From CAVVPY01 sp963750295 (GTDB taxonomy: Bacteria; Actinomycetota; Actinomycetes; Mycobacteriales; Jatrophihabitantaceae), in contig CAVVPY010000006.1 of assembly GCA_963750295.1 (NCBI GenBank), forward strand, positions 107,537 to 171,536: DNA of 64,000 nt, in the 5' to 3' direction. The translations under genes were made by a program, and so were the position numbers. The notes beneath the pieces were generated by a model. That model searched no databases and was not told the origin of the DNA. It saw only the letters and a program-made list of their open reading frames with translations. Shown piece after piece: positions 1-9,250 of this stretch (its first letter is position 1; the number at the start of each line of letters is the position of its first letter).

Positions 1-50
1 GTCCTGGCCTGAGCCGGTAGGGGTTGGTCGCCAGCCCCCGATTGGCCCTC

Positions 51-56
51 TAGGCT
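51..56 (+). promoter_or_regulatory. -10 hexamer TAGGCT, probably leaderless
   Basis: TAGGCT ends 8 bases before the GTG at 65. This places the expected transcription start at or just before the start codon. No clear -35 or ribosome binding site is visible. Confidence 0.45.
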
Positions 57-64
57 CGACACTC

Positions 65-1909
65 GTGGAGCAGCGTGAGAGCCGTCCGCGGCCGTCGGCC
101 CGGTCGACACTCCGCACCCGCTGGGACACTCGCCTGCGTTACCTGCGCTCCTCGGGCGCGCTGACGAAGTGGCTGCTGTGGAGCGTGGGCGCGCTCGCGG
201 TCATGTGGATTTCCTGGATCGTCGTGACCGGCCTGGTCGTCCGTTCGGACGCTGCCGAGATCCGCGATCGGCTCCACCGAATCGAGGCTCAGGTGGCCCA
301 GGGCGACCTGGCCGGCGCACGGCAGACGGCTGCCGCGATTCCCGAGCTCGCACGCAGCGCGCACACCCTTACGAGCGGTCCGGCCTGGTGGGCCGCCGCC
401 AACATCCCCTACCTGGGTCGGCCCTTCGAGATCGCTCGGGGCGCGACGAAGGCAGCCGATCGGATCGGTACGGACGGGATCCCGGCGCTGCTGCAGATTG
501 CCGACGAGCTCGACCCGCACAAGCTGCGCACCTCGCCCCGAACGATCGACCTTGCCCCGCTTGTCGATGCGGCGCCCGGGCTGGCTGGCGCGTCGGCGAC
601 GCTCGATGCCGCGCTGGGCGACCTGAACGCCACGCCACGTTCGAGTTGGGTCCCGGGCATCGACGCGCTGCGCACCTCGTTGGAGACGTCGCTGCGCTCG
701 GTGAGCGGGTACGTCGACGCGGCCGCAAGTGCGACGCGGATCCTTCCCGGCATGTTGGGTGCGGACCGCCCCCAGCGTTACTTCATCGGCCTGCAGAACG
801 AGGCCGAGATGCGCGGAACAGGCGGCCTTCCGGGTGCCTTCGCGATTGCGGTCGCCACCAAGGGCACGATCCGGTTCACGCACTTCGAAAGCGACTCGGC
901 GCTGCTGCCGAAGGCGACCGGGAAGCTGGTTCGGACCAATCTGAACTTCGGCGCGCAATATGCTGCGCTCTACGGCGACGCCTCGGGCCCGACGTCGCTG
1001 TTCATCAACTCGAACCTGAGCCCACACTTCCCGTACGCGGCACGGATCTGGGCTGCCATGTGGGAGAAGGTGTCCGGCGAGCACGTGGACGGGGCGCTCG
1101 CCGTGGATCCGGAGGTGCTGGCCAACCTGCTGCGCGTCACCGGTCCGGTCACGACTCCCGAGAACATTACGCTCGGCGCGTCGAACGTCGTCCAGGTCAC
1201 CGAATCGACCCAGTACACGATGTTCGCCGACAACAACGTGCGTAAAGACTTCCTGGTCCATGTCCTGAAGGCGACGTCGACGCGGGTGCTCGACGGCAGC
1301 GCGCCTGCGGTTGGCCTGGCGCGGGCCGTGACGCGGTCGGCGAAACAGCACCGGTTCCTCGTCTGGACCTCGGACGCGCGAGCCCAGGCCGTCATCGACG
1401 AGACCGACTACTCCGGTTCGATCCCGGCCACCGATCGGCCCTTCGTCGGCATGGTGTTGAACAACATCGCCGCCGGCAAACTCGACTACTACCTGCACCG
1501 CTCGGTGTCCTACCAGCGCATCGGGTGCGGGTCCGAGCGGGACATGGTGGTCACGCTGACCCTGACCAACAGCGCGCCCGCCAGTGGGCTGCCCAGATAC
1601 GTGGCCGGTCGCGTCGACGATTTTGCCGGGGAGTCCGCGCCGGGGGATAATCGAGTACTTCTCGACTACTACGCCACTGCCGAAGCACAGTTGGTGAGCG
1701 TTACGATCGACGGGCAGGCCGCAACGTCGGCGGTTCAAAGGGAGCGGGGGCATCCGGTGTACCGCATTGATATGGAGCTACCCCGTGCCCGCACCCGCAC
1801 GGTGGTGCTCCATCTGGCCGAGCCGGCCGGTACCGGGACCGTCGATGTCTGGCACCAACCCGGAGTCCTCCCGTTGGATGTGTCGGGAATCGAACAACCG
1901 TGCCCCTGA
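65..1909 (+). CDS. DUF4012 domain membrane-anchored protein
   Basis: The protein has 614 residues. A basic N-terminal tail of about 35 residues precedes one membrane segment (about residues 40-60), so most of it should lie outside the cytoplasm. The stretch NEAEMRGTGGLPGAF at about residues 245-259 is the best-conserved signature of DUF4012 proteins, which in actinobacteria often sit beside polysaccharide genes. Its biochemical role is unknown. The GTG start at 65 has no Shine-Dalgarno sequence but follows TAGGCT at 51-56. It precedes the exopolysaccharide operon at 5.5-14.6 kb, so a role in polymer export or attachment is a reasonable inference only. Confidence 0.85.
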   Translation: MEQRESRPRPSARSTLRTRWDTRLRYLRSSGALTKWLLWSVGALAVMWISWIVVTGLVVRSDAAEIRDRLHRIEAQVAQGDLAGARQTAAAIPELARSAHTLTSGPAWWAAANIPYLGRPFEIARGATKAADRIGTDGIPALLQIADELDPHKLRTSPRTIDLAPLVDAAPGLAGASATLDAALGDLNATPRSSWVPGIDALRTSLETSLRSVSGYVDAAASATRILPGMLGADRPQRYFIGLQNEAEMRGTGGLPGAFAIAVATKGTIRFTHFESDSALLPKATGKLVRTNLNFGAQYAALYGDASGPTSLFINSNLSPHFPYAARIWAAMWEKVSGEHVDGALAVDPEVLANLLRVTGPVTTPENITLGASNVVQVTESTQYTMFADNNVRKDFLVHVLKATSTRVLDGSAPAVGLARAVTRSAKQHRFLVWTSDARAQAVIDETDYSGSIPATDRPFVGMVLNNIAAGKLDYYLHRSVSYQRIGCGSERDMVVTLTLTNSAPASGLPRYVAGRVDDFAGESAPGDNRVLLDYYATAEAQLVSVTIDGQAATSAVQRERGHPVYRIDMELPRARTRTVVLHLAEPAGTGTVDVWHQPGVLPLDVSGIEQPCP

Positions 1910-2071
1910 TCGTGGCCGGGATCATCATCAGGGCACAGCAGTCACACCCGCCACATCTGCACGGACCCGCCGTTTGTCGACCAATTAAGCAAATAGTGCA
2001 TCAAAGGCAGAAATGCAATAGGATCGTGTTTCGTACGCATATCGACGGATCCATTTGGTGGGGAGGAAGCC

Positions 2072-3736
2072 GTGACTGAAGGACCGGATGTCCCGGGCGA
2101 ATGGGACCCTTCGGGTCACGCTGAGCCGCCGGCGGCCCTGCTGCGTCGAGCGATCTCACACGTCGAGCAGCTCCTGCAGCGGCTCGAGCGTCCGGGCGCG
2201 GCCAATGACGACACGACAGGTTCGGGGATTGGGGCGCCGAGGATGACACGAGACCAGCCCCCGAGTGCGAGCGGCACGGCCGCTACGTCGTTCGGGCCAA
2301 CTGAGTCCTTCACCGCGCAGGGCGATGACGGGACGGCCCTCGAGCCGCTCGGTCTGCCCAACCCTGTCCGCCGCATCAGCTCTGCCGCGCAGGCAGAGGC
2401 GCTGCGCGTGTCACTGAACGCGCACGAGAAGGCCAACCGGCTGCTCGCCGAGGCGAGCGCGATCCGGGCGCAGTCGGCCTCCGAAGGCGAACAGATCCTC
2501 ATCGAGGCCCGCGAGCTCGCCGACCGGTTGCAGAACGAGGCCACCGAAGAAGCAGCGCTGTATGTCAACCGGGCCCGCGAGGAGTCCGAGCAGCTCGTCA
2601 GCCAGGCCGCATCCGAGGTGCAGCGCATTCGCGAGGCCACCTACGCCGATGCCGAGCGGGCCAGAGACGAGGCGCTGACCGAGGCGCAGCAGGTGCTGGA
2701 GTCCGCCCGCGGCGAAGCCGAGCAGCTGCGCGCGCAGGCCAGCGCGGAGGCAGCCGCCGTCCGCGAGCGGGCCGCGCTGGACGCCGAGCACGTTCGTGCC
2801 GAAGCCGCCGCGGAAACCCAGGTGCAGCGCGACACGGCCCGGACCGAGTCCGAGCGACTGCAGAATTCGGCCGCATCGGACGCCGCGCAGTTGCGCGACA
2901 GCGCCAAAGCGGAGTTCGACCGGCTGCACGCCGACGCTCGCCAGCTCACCGAATCCGCGCAGCTGGAGGCGGAGCGGCTGCTGTTGCGTTCGTCGGAAGA
3001 GGCGCAACGGCTGCTCGACGATGCCGACCGCGAGGCGGCCCGGGTTCGATCCGATGCCGAATCCCAGGCGCGAGTCGATCGCGAGGCTGCCGACGCCGCC
3101 ATCCGCGAAGTTCTGGACAAGGCCACCGTCGACTCCGAGCAGATCCGGGCGCAGGCACGTGAGCAGGGTCGGGCCGAAGCAGTCGAACTGATCCAGGCCC
3201 AGGTTGCCGCCGGGGTTGCCGAAGCGCGGGTCGAGCTTGATCGCGACCGAGTTCGTGTCTTCCGCACGCTGGTCAGCGCGAGTGAGTCCGTCGTCGATGT
3301 CCGTTCGTCGGTGCACGATCTGGTCGAGACCCTCGGCCGATCGATGGGGTCGATCAATGGCGCCACCGGTTCGCTCGATGCGTTGCTCACCCACGTGCGC
3401 GATGTGGCTCGGGAGGGCGGTGTCGACGTCGAGCTACCGGGTGACCTGATGATCGATGCCGACGCGAGCACCGACGCCGGTGCCGATGCCAGTGACGAGA
3501 GTGCATCGGAGGCCGCGCCCGAGATGGGTACGACCGCGGTAGCCGACGAATCGAGCGACACCCAGGCGGTCACGGACGAGTCGATCGAGGGCGAAGGCGC
3601 CGAGGTCACGGACATGTTCGGCGAGCAGCACGCTCAGCACGAAGAGGCTGCCGAGTCGGAGGATCCGCACGAGGAGGCTCGCCGGCCACTGGGTCTGTTG
3701 TTCGGGGCGTCGCACAAGCGCGCGTCCAAGAACTGA
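2072..3736 (+). CDS. Long coiled-coil protein, DivIVA/Scy-like architecture
   Basis: The protein has 554 residues. An N-terminal region of about 110 residues, rich in Gly, Ser, Thr and Pro, is followed by some 300 residues (about 110-410) made almost wholly of Ala, Glu, Arg, Gln, Asp and Ser with strong heptad character. The C-terminal tail is acidic. This resembles actinobacterial polar cytoskeleton proteins of the DivIVA/Scy/FilP type in composition and layout. I see no motif that proves membership. The GTG at 2072 follows GGGGAGG at good spacing. The preceding 160 bases are AT-richer than their surroundings, with TAGGAT at 2019-2024 as a possible -10. The methyltransferase starts 24 bases downstream. 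Confidence 0.75.
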   Translation: MTEGPDVPGEWDPSGHAEPPAALLRRAISHVEQLLQRLERPGAANDDTTGSGIGAPRMTRDQPPSASGTAATSFGPTESFTAQGDDGTALEPLGLPNPVRRISSAAQAEALRVSLNAHEKANRLLAEASAIRAQSASEGEQILIEARELADRLQNEATEEAALYVNRAREESEQLVSQAASEVQRIREATYADAERARDEALTEAQQVLESARGEAEQLRAQASAEAAAVRERAALDAEHVRAEAAAETQVQRDTARTESERLQNSAASDAAQLRDSAKAEFDRLHADARQLTESAQLEAERLLLRSSEEAQRLLDDADREAARVRSDAESQARVDREAADAAIREVLDKATVDSEQIRAQAREQGRAEAVELIQAQVAAGVAEARVELDRDRVRVFRTLVSASESVVDVRSSVHDLVETLGRSMGSINGATGSLDALLTHVRDVAREGGVDVELPGDLMIDADASTDAGADASDESASEAAPEMGTTAVADESSDTQAVTDESIEGEGAEVTDMFGEQHAQHEEAAESEDPHEEARRPLGLLFGASHKRASKN

Positions 3737-3760
3737 TCTACCGGGTCGACGACGAACGCG

Positions 3761-4519
3761 ATGCACCCGGCGGACAACCGGCGAATCGACTACCGGAACT
3801 CCCACCTCGGCTCGGCGAAGGCGCGTGAGTACGACCGGGACTTCTGGTCCGACTCAAGTGCGAAGGGTCTCGACTGGGCGCTCGAGCGACGCCTGCTGGA
3901 ACAAGTGTTCACGCACAGCCTCGTAGCGCCTCCACGTCGCGCACTCGACTTCGCCTGCGGTACCGGTCGCGTCCTGGCCGAACTCGAACTACGAGTCGCC
4001 GAGACGGTGGGGATCGACGTGTCCGAGGCGATGCTGGACATCGCCCGGGTCCGCTGCCGCAGCTCGCAACTCATCCGCGCCGACGTGACCTCCGCCGACG
4101 CGGTGCTGGACCTCGGCGGCCCGATCGATCTGGCCACCTCGTTCCGCTTCTTCCTCAATGCCGAACCGGAGCTGCGCACCGCCGCGCTGCACTGGATCCG
4201 CTCGGTGCTCGAGCCGGACGGGCGGCTCGTCGTCAACTTCCACCTCAACCCGGCCAGCCTGCGCGGGCGCTATCTGCGCGCACGCTGGCGCGGGGAGAGC
4301 CGCGAGGCGATGCTCAGCCCGACCGAGGCCGACCGGCTGCTGCGAGCGAACGGGTTCGAGGTAGTGGAGTGTCTCGGCTATGAGTTCTTGCCGTACCGGC
4401 GCGACGGGGCGCGGCTGCTTGCGCCGCGGCTGCGTGCGCGCGTTGAGTCAGCCCTAGTGGGCCGGCCGTCCTTGCTGCAGTGGGCCGGCTGCTTCCTCGT
4501 CGTCGCGCGCCCTGCGTGA
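3761..4519 (+). CDS. Class I SAM-dependent methyltransferase
   Basis: The protein has 252 residues with a Rossmann SAM-binding motif I, LDFACGTGRV, at about residues 62-71. An acidic residue closes the next strand (VGIDVSEAML), and a post-II region includes LEPDGRLVVNFH. The C-terminal 60 residues are Arg-rich. The substrate cannot be told from the sequence. It follows the coiled-coil gene by 24 bases on the same strand and may share its transcript. Confidence 0.85.
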   Translation: MHPADNRRIDYRNSHLGSAKAREYDRDFWSDSSAKGLDWALERRLLEQVFTHSLVAPPRRALDFACGTGRVLAELELRVAETVGIDVSEAMLDIARVRCRSSQLIRADVTSADAVLDLGGPIDLATSFRFFLNAEPELRTAALHWIRSVLEPDGRLVVNFHLNPASLRGRYLRARWRGESREAMLSPTEADRLLRANGFEVVECLGYEFLPYRRDGARLLAPRLRARVESALVGRPSLLQWAGCFLVVARPA

Positions 4520-4559
4520 TCACCGCATCCCGAGCGATCACGTCGACCGGGCGGCCCCG

Positions 4560-5345
4560 CTATCCGCGCGTGCAGCTCGGCAGCTTCTCCGCGCGCGCCG
4601 TCGCCGCGTCCAACGGGTACGCGACGATCGAACGCACCCGGGACTGAGCGGGTAGCGGATGGAAGAACTGGAGTCGAATCGTGCGCTGCTTGTTCGGCGG
4701 CAGGCAGTAGTACCCGCCGGACACGACGGCGATGAACTTGCCGTCCGGTCCGGCGAGGAAAGCTTGGGCACTGATGTAGGGGCCGACCTTGCCACTCACC
4801 GTGACCGGCACCTGCACCGTCGCGCTCTTCGCGGACACGCGCAGGGAGGCTGCCTTCGTCGCAACGCTGGGAGTGGGCACCGCGGCCTTGCTGAGCTGCA
4901 CATCGGTGTACTCGACCTCGACGTTGTGAATCCGTCCGGCGCTGGTACCGACATTGGAATACAGGCCGTACACCTGTCCGGGCGCGAGGCCGACGATCGT
5001 GCAACAGCGGGCACCGGTCGGGGCACTCACGGCGACGACGGTGTTGTCGTAGGAGTCCTTCGCGGTGATGATCGCGCGGGCGCGTTGGATCGACACCGTC
5101 CCGACGTTCTTGACAACCACCGACAACAGCCCGTCGGTGGTCGCGCCCCACTCACGAACGTGCAGCTTGGCCGTGTTCTGCGCCGTTGGCGAGGCGGAGG
5201 TCGAACTCGACTGGGGACCCGATGAGGACGGGACGCCCGAATCACCACCGGTTGAGCCGCCGGTGCAGGCTGCAAGCAGCGCAGCGATGAGCATGATGGA
5301 GACGGCGGGCGCCGACACGCGCGATCGCCGTGCAGATGTTGGCAA
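4560..5345 (-). CDS. Putative lipoprotein with FxLYD-like beta domain
   Basis: The N-terminus has a basic segment, a hydrophobic stretch and the lipobox LLAAC (Cys at about residue 27), followed by a Gly/Ser/Pro-rich linker. The rest is beta-strand-rich. It includes the pattern VVVKNVGTVSIQRARAII and a paired CC, like FxLYD or DUF3426-type extracellular domains. The frame opens with TTG at 5345. No ATG occurs before the hydrophobic segment, so the exact start is uncertain. It is divergent from the kinase-flippase operon. Confidence 0.65.
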   Translation of the reverse strand: MPTSARRSRVSAPAVSIMLIAALLAACTGGSTGGDSGVPSSSGPQSSSTSASPTAQNTAKLHVREWGATTDGLLSVVVKNVGTVSIQRARAIITAKDSYDNTVVAVSAPTGARCCTIVGLAPGQVYGLYSNVGTSAGRIHNVEVEYTDVQLSKAAVPTPSVATKAASLRVSAKSATVQVPVTVSGKVGPYISAQAFLAGPDGKFIAVVSGGYYCLPPNKQRTIRLQFFHPLPAQSRVRSIVAYPLDAATARAEKLPSCTRG

Positions 5346-5498
5346 TGAGTCCCCATCATTCTCGAGTGCAGACGTGCCAGCGTGCCGATTTGCGCCTATT
5401 TTAGCTAACGACCAAGGTGGCCCGACCGAAACGCTACTGGCGGTGTGAGGACAATGGGACGGCGGCTACCGAATCAGCATGTGCGGGGAGGGAAATCG

Positions 5499-8435
5499 GT
5501 GCAGACGGGCGCGAGTACGACCAAGCGCTCGCCAAGCGTCCGTCGGCCGGTGGTCCTCGACTGGGAATACGCCAAGGTAGGCGACCGGCTGGCGAGCTTC
5601 ACGGCGATGCTCCCGGCAGTCGTGCTCGGCCCGGTCGTACTTGTGGTCGCCCCGGTCGTGGGGGCCGGGCTGCGGTGGCGCTATCAGGACGCCGTCCTGC
5701 TGTTGCGAGCAGGGCGTGGGTATACCGCCGGCGACGTGGACGGCAGCGCATGCCTGTGGTGGGACGGACTGCACGCGCCGTTGCGGCCCGGCTCGGTCGG
5801 TCTGCTCATCGTCGACGCGCGGCACGGTGATCCTGAGGTGTTGCGCCCGGCACTCGCGCCGGGCGGCACGATGGCTGTGCTGGGCAGCGAGGGCGAGTTG
5901 GTCGTCTACCCCGACCTCGATCGTCCCGAGAACATCTGGAAGAGCGGCTGGCCGATCCCGACGATGCGCAACGCGCGCGCGCAGGTTCGTCGCGCCGCGG
6001 GCCTGCGCACCGGGCTCGGACGCACGCCGATCCGATTGTCGGTGCTGGGGACGGCGGCGCCGACCCTCGTCGACCGCGTGCTGGCCGATCTCGAGACGCA
6101 GACCGGCGTGCCGTGCGAGCTGATCGGCGTGCACACCGCCGGTGACACGATCCTTCGCGTCCGCACTGCTGGCGGAGACCTCGCCGTCCGTGCCTCACTG
6201 ACCACGCCCGGACGCGAGTTCGGCAGCGGACGTGAGGCCGCCGCCGAAATCCCGGCGATCCGCTCACTCGTGCAACGGGTGGTGGCCGAGGGTGTGACCT
6301 GTGGCGTGCCCTGGGTGGCGACCGATTGGCTGCCGCGCCGGCGCCGCTCGCTCATCGAGTTCAAGGGTGCGACCGTCCGGCAGTGGCGCCACGCGGAGCG
6401 GCTCGTCGCCGGACTCGAAACCGTCCGCACCGACGAGGTCGACCGCACCTGGGCACGCCGTTGGTGCGACAGCGTCGCGCCGATCGTCGCCGACGACCTG
6501 CTCGAGCAACTGATCTCGATCGTCGCCAACGTGCCGGTCGGGACGCCGACCGGGTGGGCGCACGGTGACCTCTGGCCCGGCAACGTCCTGGTCGACCGGC
6601 ACGAGGCGGCCATCATCGACTGGGAGAACTCCGCCCGCAACGCGCCGCTGGGCATCGACTGGCTGCTGATCGCCGCGCTGCGTGCGCGCCTGGACGACGG
6701 TGTGAGCGTGGCCAGCATGTGCGGGCGGATGATCGACGACACCGCACTGGTCGAGCACCCGGTCGGTGGCCGCCCGTGGGCGGAATGGGAGCGGCCGCAG
6801 CGAGCCGCGCTGGCCACCGCGGCGTATGTCCTGCACCTGCGTAACCGGGCACTGTTCGACCTCGGGTTCGACGCCCTCGATCGCGACGTGGCCGACATGA
6901 TCGCCGCCGCGACCGGACCACCGGCGCCGGTGGCCGACCTACCCGTTGACGTGATCAGCGACGTCGAGTCGTTGGTGGTGAGCAGGACGTCGCCGTCCTC
7001 GTCGCTGTCCGCGGTCGGGCAGACGGCTCGCGGCGCGCTGTGGCTCGGCGCGAGTGCACTGATCGTCAAGGGCTTGCAGACGGTCGTGCTGCTGGTGCTG
7101 GCGGCGCTGCTGGCGCCGTCCGCACTCGGTGTGATCGCCATCGGCACGCTGGTGATGAACGTGTCGACGGTGGTCAGCGATCTCGGCACGAGCAGTGCCC
7201 TGGTGTTCTGGCGCGGCAACGTCGAGCGGGCGGCGCGCACCGCGGTCACCGTGGCGTTGGTGTTGAGCCTGTCGCTGACGGCCTTGGCCTGGGTGCTGGC
7301 CGGCCCGATCGTGCATGCGCTGCGGGCCGGCGACTCAGGAATCAACGTCATCCGCGGGCTGACGGCCGTCCTGCCCTGTTACGCCGTGGCGACCGTGCAA
7401 CTGGAACTGATGCGGCGCAAGTTGCAGTTCGCGCGCCGCATCGTGCCTGACGTGGTGGGGGTCGTCGTCGGGACGATCGTGGCGATCACGCTGGCCATCG
7501 CCGACCATGGCGTGGCTGCGCTGGTGGTCGGGCAGATCGTCCAAGGCGTGCTCGTCCTCGTCCTCTCGTGGGTCGTGTCACGCCCGGTGGTGCCCGGGTG
7601 GCATCGCGGCGACTTCCGCGGGCTGATCGGGTACGGCGGGCACCTGTCCGGCAGCAACCTCGCCCAACTGGCGCTGCTCAACATCGACTATCTGATCGTG
7701 TCGCGAGTCCTCGGCCCATCGGCGCTGGGGCAGTACTCCCTCGCCTTCCGCCTCGCCTACTTGCCGTACCTGAACATTGCCTACGTGATCGCGGGAGCCG
7801 CCTTCCCGTATCTGTGCCGGCTTCGCGGCGAGAAGCTCGGTCTGTCGGCGGAACGGATCGCGAGCGTGACGATCACGGCGGTCCTGCCGTTGTGCGTCGG
7901 CATCGCGCTCGTCGCTGACCAACTCGAACTGCTCGGCGAGAAGTGGGAACCAGCGGTCGGGGTGGTGCGGTGGCTGATGGCCTACGCGGCCATCCTCAGC
8001 GCTGGGCAGATGGTGCAGGTTGCGCTCAATTCGGCCGGTCGGCCCCGGTCGACGTTCGGCCTGCGGCTGCTCCATGTCGCCGCGCTGACGATGTGCCTGC
8101 TCGTCCTCGCCCGACACGGCATCGTGCCCGTCGCGATCGGGCAGGTCGTCGCCGTCAGCGTGGTCGCGGTGTTCACCGTGGCGCTGGCGCGGCGTCACCT
8201 CGCCGGTTTCAGCGTCGTCCGGCTGCTCGCCTCGCTCGCACCGGCGACCCTCGGCGTGGCCACTATGGCCCTCGTCGTGCTGAGCATGAAGAACTGGCTC
8301 CCCGGGCCTGACGTGTCCGGCCCGCGCTTGTTGGTGCTCGGCCTGGCCGGAGCCGTCGCGTACGCCGTCCCGGTGTGGCTCGTCGATCGGGAACGCCTCG
8401 TCCAGACCGCGCACTTGCTCAGGAGCGGGCGATGA
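5499..8435 (+). CDS. Phosphotransferase-like domain fused to polysaccharide flippase
   Basis: This is one uninterrupted frame of 978 codons. Residues about 1-190 are unassigned, with a hydrophobic hairpin near 35-60 and a Rossmann-like stretch (GLLIVDARHGDPEVL). Residues about 195-490 form an aminoglycoside-phosphotransferase/choline-kinase-like fold with the catalytic loop HGDLWPGN at 355-362 and the metal-binding DWEN at 374. The N-lobe strand reads LAVRASL, with Arg where the fold usually has Lys. Residues about 500-978 are multi-pass Wzx-type flippase sequence (NIDYLIVSRVLGPSALGQYS). The frame stays open to GTG 5445. GTG 5499 is preferred because GGGGAGGG precedes it by 6 bases. The stop overlaps the next start as ATGA. 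Confidence 0.85.
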   Translation: MQTGASTTKRSPSVRRPVVLDWEYAKVGDRLASFTAMLPAVVLGPVVLVVAPVVGAGLRWRYQDAVLLLRAGRGYTAGDVDGSACLWWDGLHAPLRPGSVGLLIVDARHGDPEVLRPALAPGGTMAVLGSEGELVVYPDLDRPENIWKSGWPIPTMRNARAQVRRAAGLRTGLGRTPIRLSVLGTAAPTLVDRVLADLETQTGVPCELIGVHTAGDTILRVRTAGGDLAVRASLTTPGREFGSGREAAAEIPAIRSLVQRVVAEGVTCGVPWVATDWLPRRRRSLIEFKGATVRQWRHAERLVAGLETVRTDEVDRTWARRWCDSVAPIVADDLLEQLISIVANVPVGTPTGWAHGDLWPGNVLVDRHEAAIIDWENSARNAPLGIDWLLIAALRARLDDGVSVASMCGRMIDDTALVEHPVGGRPWAEWERPQRAALATAAYVLHLRNRALFDLGFDALDRDVADMIAAATGPPAPVADLPVDVISDVESLVVSRTSPSSSLSAVGQTARGALWLGASALIVKGLQTVVLLVLAALLAPSALGVIAIGTLVMNVSTVVSDLGTSSALVFWRGNVERAARTAVTVALVLSLSLTALAWVLAGPIVHALRAGDSGINVIRGLTAVLPCYAVATVQLELMRRKLQFARRIVPDVVGVVVGTIVAITLAIADHGVAALVVGQIVQGVLVLVLSWVVSRPVVPGWHRGDFRGLIGYGGHLSGSNLAQLALLNIDYLIVSRVLGPSALGQYSLAFRLAYLPYLNIAYVIAGAAFPYLCRLRGEKLGLSAERIASVTITAVLPLCVGIALVADQLELLGEKWEPAVGVVRWLMAYAAILSAGQMVQVALNSAGRPRSTFGLRLLHVAALTMCLLVLARHGIVPVAIGQVVAVSVVAVFTVALARRHLAGFSVVRLLASLAPATLGVATMALVVLSMKNWLPGPDVSGPRLLVLGLAGAVAYAVPVWLVDRERLVQTAHLLRSGR

Positions 8436-9250
8436 AGGCGAAGACCCGGCGCATCGCCACCGTCGCGCACCCGGTGATGCTGGCCGCCCGCCCGCTCCGG
8501 CTGGCCGAGCCACTGCTCGTACTCGGCTGGCACCGTGTCGACCGGATCGGCGGTGGCGTCTCGACCCGTCACGATGTGTTCGAGGGTCAGCTCGACGCGC
8601 TCGAGGACTGGGGCGCTGCCGTGCTTCCGCTCGAGGAGGCGTTGCGGCTGCTCGAGGCCGGGCGGCTGCCTAAACGGGCCGTGTGCCTCACCTTCGACGA
8701 CGGCTACACCAGCGTGATCGACACGGTGTGGCCGATGCTGTGCAAGCGGCACTTCCCGGCGACGTTCTACGTGGTGACCGACTACCTGGACGGCACCCGG
8801 TACTTCGAGTGGGACGCGGACGGTGCGAGCGATCCGCGCGCGCACCTGGTCACCGCCGACGCCGTGCGCGAGGTGCATCGGGACGGGATGGCGATCGGCT
8901 CGCACACCGCGACCCACCCGTGGTTGCCGCACCTGAGTCCCCACCAGGTGGACGACGAGCTGCGCCGCTCGCGCGAGGGCCTCGAAGACCTGCTCGGCGC
9001 ACGCGTGGACTCGCTGGCCTACCCGAAGGGAGGTTGGTCGCGGCTGGTGCGCGACGCGGCCGCCCGCGCCGGGTACCTCTCAGCCGTGACGACCGACCGT
9101 GGCGTCAACTCCCGGCGTCGCGATCACCTGCTGTTGCGCCGCACCCTCGTCCCTGACTCGGTGGACGACTTCCGGCTCGTTCTCGACGGCGCGTATGACT
9201 GGCTGCGCCCGCTCGACCGGTGGCGGATCCGCAAGGGCCCGGTCTGGTGA
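8432..9250 (+). CDS. Polysaccharide deacetylase (NodB/CE4)
   Basis: The protein has 272 residues. The NodB motif 1, TFDDGY, lies at about residues 85-90 and supplies the catalytic and metal-binding aspartates. Motif 2, SHTATH, at about 155 supplies the two zinc histidines. Motif 3 reads AYPKGGW where AYPFG is usual. The family removes N- or O-acetyl groups from polymers. No signal peptide is evident. Its place between the flippase and the ligase suggests it edits the exopolysaccharide or a lipid-linked intermediate. The ATG at 8432 overlaps the previous stop and has AGGAGCGG before it. Confidence 0.9.
   Translation: MKAKTRRIATVAHPVMLAARPLRLAEPLLVLGWHRVDRIGGGVSTRHDVFEGQLDALEDWGAAVLPLEEALRLLEAGRLPKRAVCLTFDDGYTSVIDTVWPMLCKRHFPATFYVVTDYLDGTRYFEWDADGASDPRAHLVTADAVREVHRDGMAIGSHTATHPWLPHLSPHQVDDELRRSREGLEDLLGARVDSLAYPKGGWSRLVRDAAARAGYLSAVTTDRGVNSRRRDHLLLRRTLVPDSVDDFRLVLDGAYDWLRPLDRWRIRKGPVW

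Noticed and set aside
50..1753. A 567-codon frame opposite the DUF4012 gene
   Set aside because: Same cause: composition is Arg/Gly/Pro-rich with no domain, while the plus strand carries the DUF4012 signature.
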